Of a DNA stretch of 64,000 nt, positions 60,546 through 64,000 are shown piece after piece (the first letter of the stretch is position 1; each line of letters opens with the position of its first letter). Origin of the DNA: Aptenodytes patagonicus. Lineage: Eukaryota; Chordata; Aves; Sphenisciformes; Spheniscidae. Position numbers and translations under genes: made by a program. The notes beneath the pieces are model-generated. The model was not told the origin of the DNA, ran no database searches, and worked only from the letters and a program-made list of their open reading frames with translations. Where the stretch lies: contig NC_134963.1 of assembly GCF_965638725.1 (NCBI RefSeq), positions 12,738,501-12,802,500 on the forward strand. Reading direction: 5' to 3'.

Positions 60546-61815
60546 TTAGTTTTCATCTTCATAACCGGTCGGGAGAGCATTAACATGGGGGTTGTGGAAC
60601 AGAGTTTTGTTCCCGTCACCCCAGGGGAAAGGCTGTTGAAAGAAGAAAGAAAATAAGCCAGTGGCAGCTAACTGATCGATACGGCACAGGAAATCAACAG
60701 CAATATGGACTCAAACATCACACAGCTTGATGGGCTGATGAATTCAGCAAGTTGGCATCTGTTCCCAGGCTGTAGGAAGCAAGAGTTGGAAAACGGTCTC
60801 CCTTAGCTGGGAGCCACTGTCTCCAGACAACGAGATCTTTGCTCTTGCTTAAACATCAGCTGTGCTATACTGCGAGGACCCCAGTTTTGAGAATTTGGGA
60901 TCTCCTCTGCTAGCTTTTAGATCTGTATTAGTTTAAGATAAGTACAGCAGCTCTAGGACCGAAACGTTTTTCAGCAAGACTTTAACAGGACTGCCTGGGG
61001 GTGGGAAGGCCTGTGAATACCACGGGTACTTCACCTGAGCTGTGAGAAACTCTTCTTGCTGCCTCAGAAACAAAGCCATGAGTTGAGATCATGGCTACGA
61101 ACGCAGCACCTCACATAGCAGACAAGAAAGCAAGAGACGTTGCAGTAATCTCAGATGAAGCCCTGCAATCAAAAGGGCCTCTAAACAGAGCAGGCAAACG
61201 TACCTTGGTCCTGATCCGGAGGTGAGCGTAAGGAACAAACTCGGGTCTCTCGTGCTCGTGCTGTGCTTTCAAGTAGCAGTTCAGCATGCACACGCCGACC
61301 CCGGGCAGAGCCACGACGAAGGTCAAGAGCTTCCACAGGCGCGCTAGTGGGAAGAATTGGAACGACAGCCACCGTTTCCATTAGTGTCAGTGACCTGAGC
61401 GCGTGTTACGTGCAATTAGTGCGGTAACGAGGAATTGCACTCCACGTCCTCGCCAGAGCGTGGGTCCGTCCCCCCCCCCCTCCCCCCGTTTCTAACGGGG
61501 AGAAGAGAAAGCTCCCCTCTCCTGCGGGGATCCTGGGCTCATGGTTCAACCACCGCTCTCCCGGGGAGACTGCCGCCCCCCGCCAGGGCCCACACCGCCG
61601 GGGCCTGCCGAGCGCCCCCGTTCCGCGGCGCAGCCCCGCTCGCCGCTGTCAAGGGCAGCGGTGCGCCGCCCGCGGGCCCCGGCTACGCCCTCGCCCCGAA
61701 AAGCCCCGTTACCTCCGCCGCCCTCGTGGGCCGCGGCCGACATGCTCCGCCCCGGCAAGGCGCGCGGGGCGGCGGCGCCGAGCAGCAGCCGGGAGACCCT
61801 TCCGAGCGCCGCCAT
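60546..61815 (-). CDS. COX6A1: COX6A1, cytochrome c oxidase subunit 6A
   Basis: COX6A1 is a single-pass inner-membrane subunit at the dimer interface of respiratory complex IV. Three exons were read: 61815-61713, 61343-61204 and 60632-60546. They sum to 330 nt, 109 residues, the human length. The presequence is [20 protein letters not shown], followed by [11 protein letters not shown]. The membrane helix is [19 protein letters not shown]. It continues [35 protein letters not shown] and [17 protein letters not shown]. All introns are GT-AG. Confidence 0.96.
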
Positions 61816-61907
61816 CCCCTCAGCGTCCGCGGGCGCCCACCGGAACCGGAACCGACGGCGGCCGGCAGGGGACAGAGCAGCTACGCGCACCGCCGCCCGC
61901 CGGGTCC

Positions 61908-61985
61908 GAGCATGCGCGCTCCGCGCCCGCCGCGAGCCTGACCTTGAGCGGCCGCGGGCTGAGGCCGCCTTGCTGCGCATGCGCC
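61908..61985. promoter_or_regulatory. COX6A1: NRF1-type sites upstream of COX6A1
   Basis: The palindrome tgcgcatgcgcc (61974-61985) fits the NRF1 consensus, and gagcatgcgcgc (61908-61919) is a near match. They lie 93-170 bp upstream of the COX6A1 start in a CpG island. NRF1 is the known regulator of many nuclear respiratory genes. Confidence 0.65.
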
Positions 61986-62019
61986 ATCGCTGAGGGGCGG
62001 GGGAGGGAGGTGCCGTTAG

Positions 62020-62815
62020 TGACGTAGGCGTCGCGGTGTGTCGTTAAAGAGGGGGAAATCGGCGCCATTTTGGTGCTGAGGGGCTGGTGGGGGCTCAGGG
62101 GGGCGGTTCTCTGAGCAGCTGTGGGGACGGGGAGGGTGCTAGGGACGTCCCAGGCGTGAGGAGCTCGAAGGGCTCCTCGGGCGGGGCTGGTCCAGAGCCG
62201 GGGCAGCCGGGAGGGGAGCAGGAGCGAAGGAACCTGGTGCCCGGGGGCGGGGAGGGGGGAGGCTGCCGAGGGGCACAGGGGCCGTCAGGCTGGGGCACAG
62301 AGAAGGGGGTCTGCAGTGGGGTGGCTGTGGCGGCTGGCAGTGATTTGTACTGCCTTCCACTGGGTGTTGAAGGGCAGCACCGGGCGGGGCCTGTGACCAC
62401 ACAGCTCTCCAGAGCAGGAGGAGACATACTGATCTATGGCATCGTGGACAGAGAACGCTGGGGAGGGGCATCTCCCAGGGTGGATGTCCGTGAGTGGGCT
62501 TCAGAGACTGTTCAGTGTAGGTGGCCTAGGAGGCAGCCCTGGCATTCTACATAGAATTTGGTGAAGCGATGGCACGGCTGTATTTGAGTTTCTTTTACGC
62601 AACGGTGGAGAAGGGCTGTTACATTTGTCAATGTGACTTTCGCATTAGGGACCAATCCCATCACTGGGATATAAAAACTGTTTCAATCATAACAGTAAAA
62701 AGATGTTTGTCAGTAATGAAATGTATTTTTGTAACCACTGGTGTGTTTTTAGTTATGTGGATTCTTGGGATGATTCTGCTGAAATAACATCACTTGAATA
62801 AATAGAAGATTGCCA
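62020..62815 (+). other. Possible divergent transcript from the COX6A1 island
   Basis: A CpG island continues to about 62350, with a YY1-like ggcgccatttt (62061-62071) and a gtgacgta element (62018). Downstream, an open frame at 62569-62787 (72 codons) ends in a hydrophobic stretch (CIFVTTGVFLVMWILGMILL). It is followed 18 bp later by AATAAA (62806) and an A run. The protein is not recognised. It could be a short tail-anchored product, a noncoding transcript or chance. Confidence 0.3.
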
Positions 62816-62829
62816 GGAAAAAAAAAAAT

Positions 62830-64000
62830 CTATCAATTTGCAAATACCTAGATACTATTTTATTATAATTCTTTATTGGAGCCTGATGGTTGGCTGCTTG
62901 ACCTTTGGTAGAAGCTGCGTAGATGGAGAGTACTTTTTCAAACACTTAAAACCCTGCAGTAAAATGAGAGGACTCCTGCAGTGGATGTAGAGACTGAAAA
63001 GGACAGAGTAGGAAAGCACAGAAATGGGGCTTTTGGGGAGGGACGGTGGTAAGGTCTGGTCTGTGAGCAAATGATGATGAAGGACTTGTATTTTCCTCCT
63101 ACCGAGGTACGTTCCTTCGTGGAAGGAGAAGGTTTGTCTGTCATATGAAGGAGGCATCTGTGAAAGATGAAGAGGAGCTGAAGGAGAGTGCAAGAGCTCC
63201 GTCCTGGTTTGGGATTATGTTACTACACAGTGCTCTGGCCAGGGGTAGTACAGGCTCACTTTTCACCTTGGTCCCACGAAACTGATCACTTTTCTGTTGG
63301 CAAGACCAAAGCATGTAGTGTGGCTGAGTTGCATGGTTGTTAGATGGTAGGGAGCTGTGTTTGCTGCTGGGGAGCGTGATTTCTTTTCCCTTTTTCACTT
63401 GGAGCAGGGCTTGTGTCCAAATTTACTGTGTAGCATATAGGAATGGTAAGATGGCCAGGATCTTGGAAGGCTGTTGTGAAACATATCTTGGCATAAAAAT
63501 ATTGCTCAGTTGTTTGTTTACTGTATCTTTGCAGTATAAACTGTTAATAAGTACTTTGGTTTGTTACTCTCTTTATTTTTTAAAATCACAATTACGTCTT
63601 CCAGTAATTTGCTTTCATATTATTTCATTTAATAAATCATTTTAAGAACAGTCTTGCTTCCATACTGAAAGGAGAAGTTATTCCTTGGTGGATTGTGCGT
63701 ACCTACAGAAGTGTTCTGTCTTCATCGACGTGATGCATTTTGTACAGTACAGACCTGAAACCACTGCAGCTCACCCTGTGCGTCACTGTGTGTGTGCACA
63801 CCTGCTTTGCTGAATGAGGTTGGGAACATTAATGTCATGAAGTTCTTGTCCACATTGGAGGTAGATTTTGCCTTTTTCCACATGCATCCTTTGGACTCAG
63901 GATTATGAGACGTTTAATATCAGACTTTTAAAAAGGAATTTGCATATGACTTTTCTTGGGAATAGAAGATAGAAGAATTATTTTGTGTAATATTTAAGTG
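62830..64000. other. Right-end intergenic stretch, nothing recognised
   Basis: AT-rich sequence with no recognisable exon. An AATAAA near 63631 on the plus strand has no assigned gene. MSI1 would be expected further right by human order, but no RRM exon is present. Confidence 0.5.

Noticed and set aside
62087-62554. 155-codon plus-strand frame in the COX6A1 island
   Set aside because: Gly-rich composition typical of CpG islands with no recognisable motif.

Overview
This is a nuclear window from a bird. Two CR1 LINEs end in the avian-type ATTCTATG-like 3' tail. The multi-exon genes have avian-style compact introns and CpG-island promoters. The gene order matches the conserved amniote block of human 12q24.31 (COX6A1, TRIAP1, GATC, DYNLL1, COQ5, RNF10, POP5). 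The species cannot be told from the sequence.

Layout from left to right: 1-4260 holds no recognisable gene, only MIR-like SINE fragments. POP5 (+, 4975-6452) is an RNase P/MRP protein. RNF10 (-, 9273-28303) is a RING E3 ligase with 17 coding exons; all exon phases close to an 803-residue protein. A 5'-truncated CR1 sits in RNF10 intron 1. Next comes an unusual stretch (28.6-37.8 kb) with three extra LC8 dynein light chain (DYNLL) copies on the minus strand: A is decayed, B is frameshifted, C is intact. Between B and C lies a second, diverged RNF10 first exon, next to a ~580 bp patch almost identical to the genuine RNF10 upstream region. COQ5 (+, 38995-44943) follows, then an intact DYNLL1 (D, -, 46411-47829) at the conserved position. 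A gene-poor gap lies where SRSF9 would be expected. GATC (-) and TRIAP1 (+) share a short bidirectional promoter, and TRIAP1's intron carries a U2 snRNA-CR1 chimera. COX6A1 (-) is the last firm gene. A CpG island and an unassigned transcript-like stretch fill 62.0-62.8 kb.

Functionally, COQ5, GATC, TRIAP1 and COX6A1 are nuclear genes for mitochondrial proteins (ubiquinone synthesis, mitochondrial Gln-tRNA synthesis, intermembrane-space lipid transfer, complex IV). NRF1-type sites lie upstream of POP5 and COX6A1. The most notable finding is the local amplification of DYNLL1, normally a single highly conserved gene. The copies show mosaic identity that looks like gene conversion, and the amplification also created a candidate alternative first exon for RNF10.

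All gene calls rest on reading exons, splice sites and remembered family sequences by eye; no alignment or database search was run. No retrovirus-like element was recognised.
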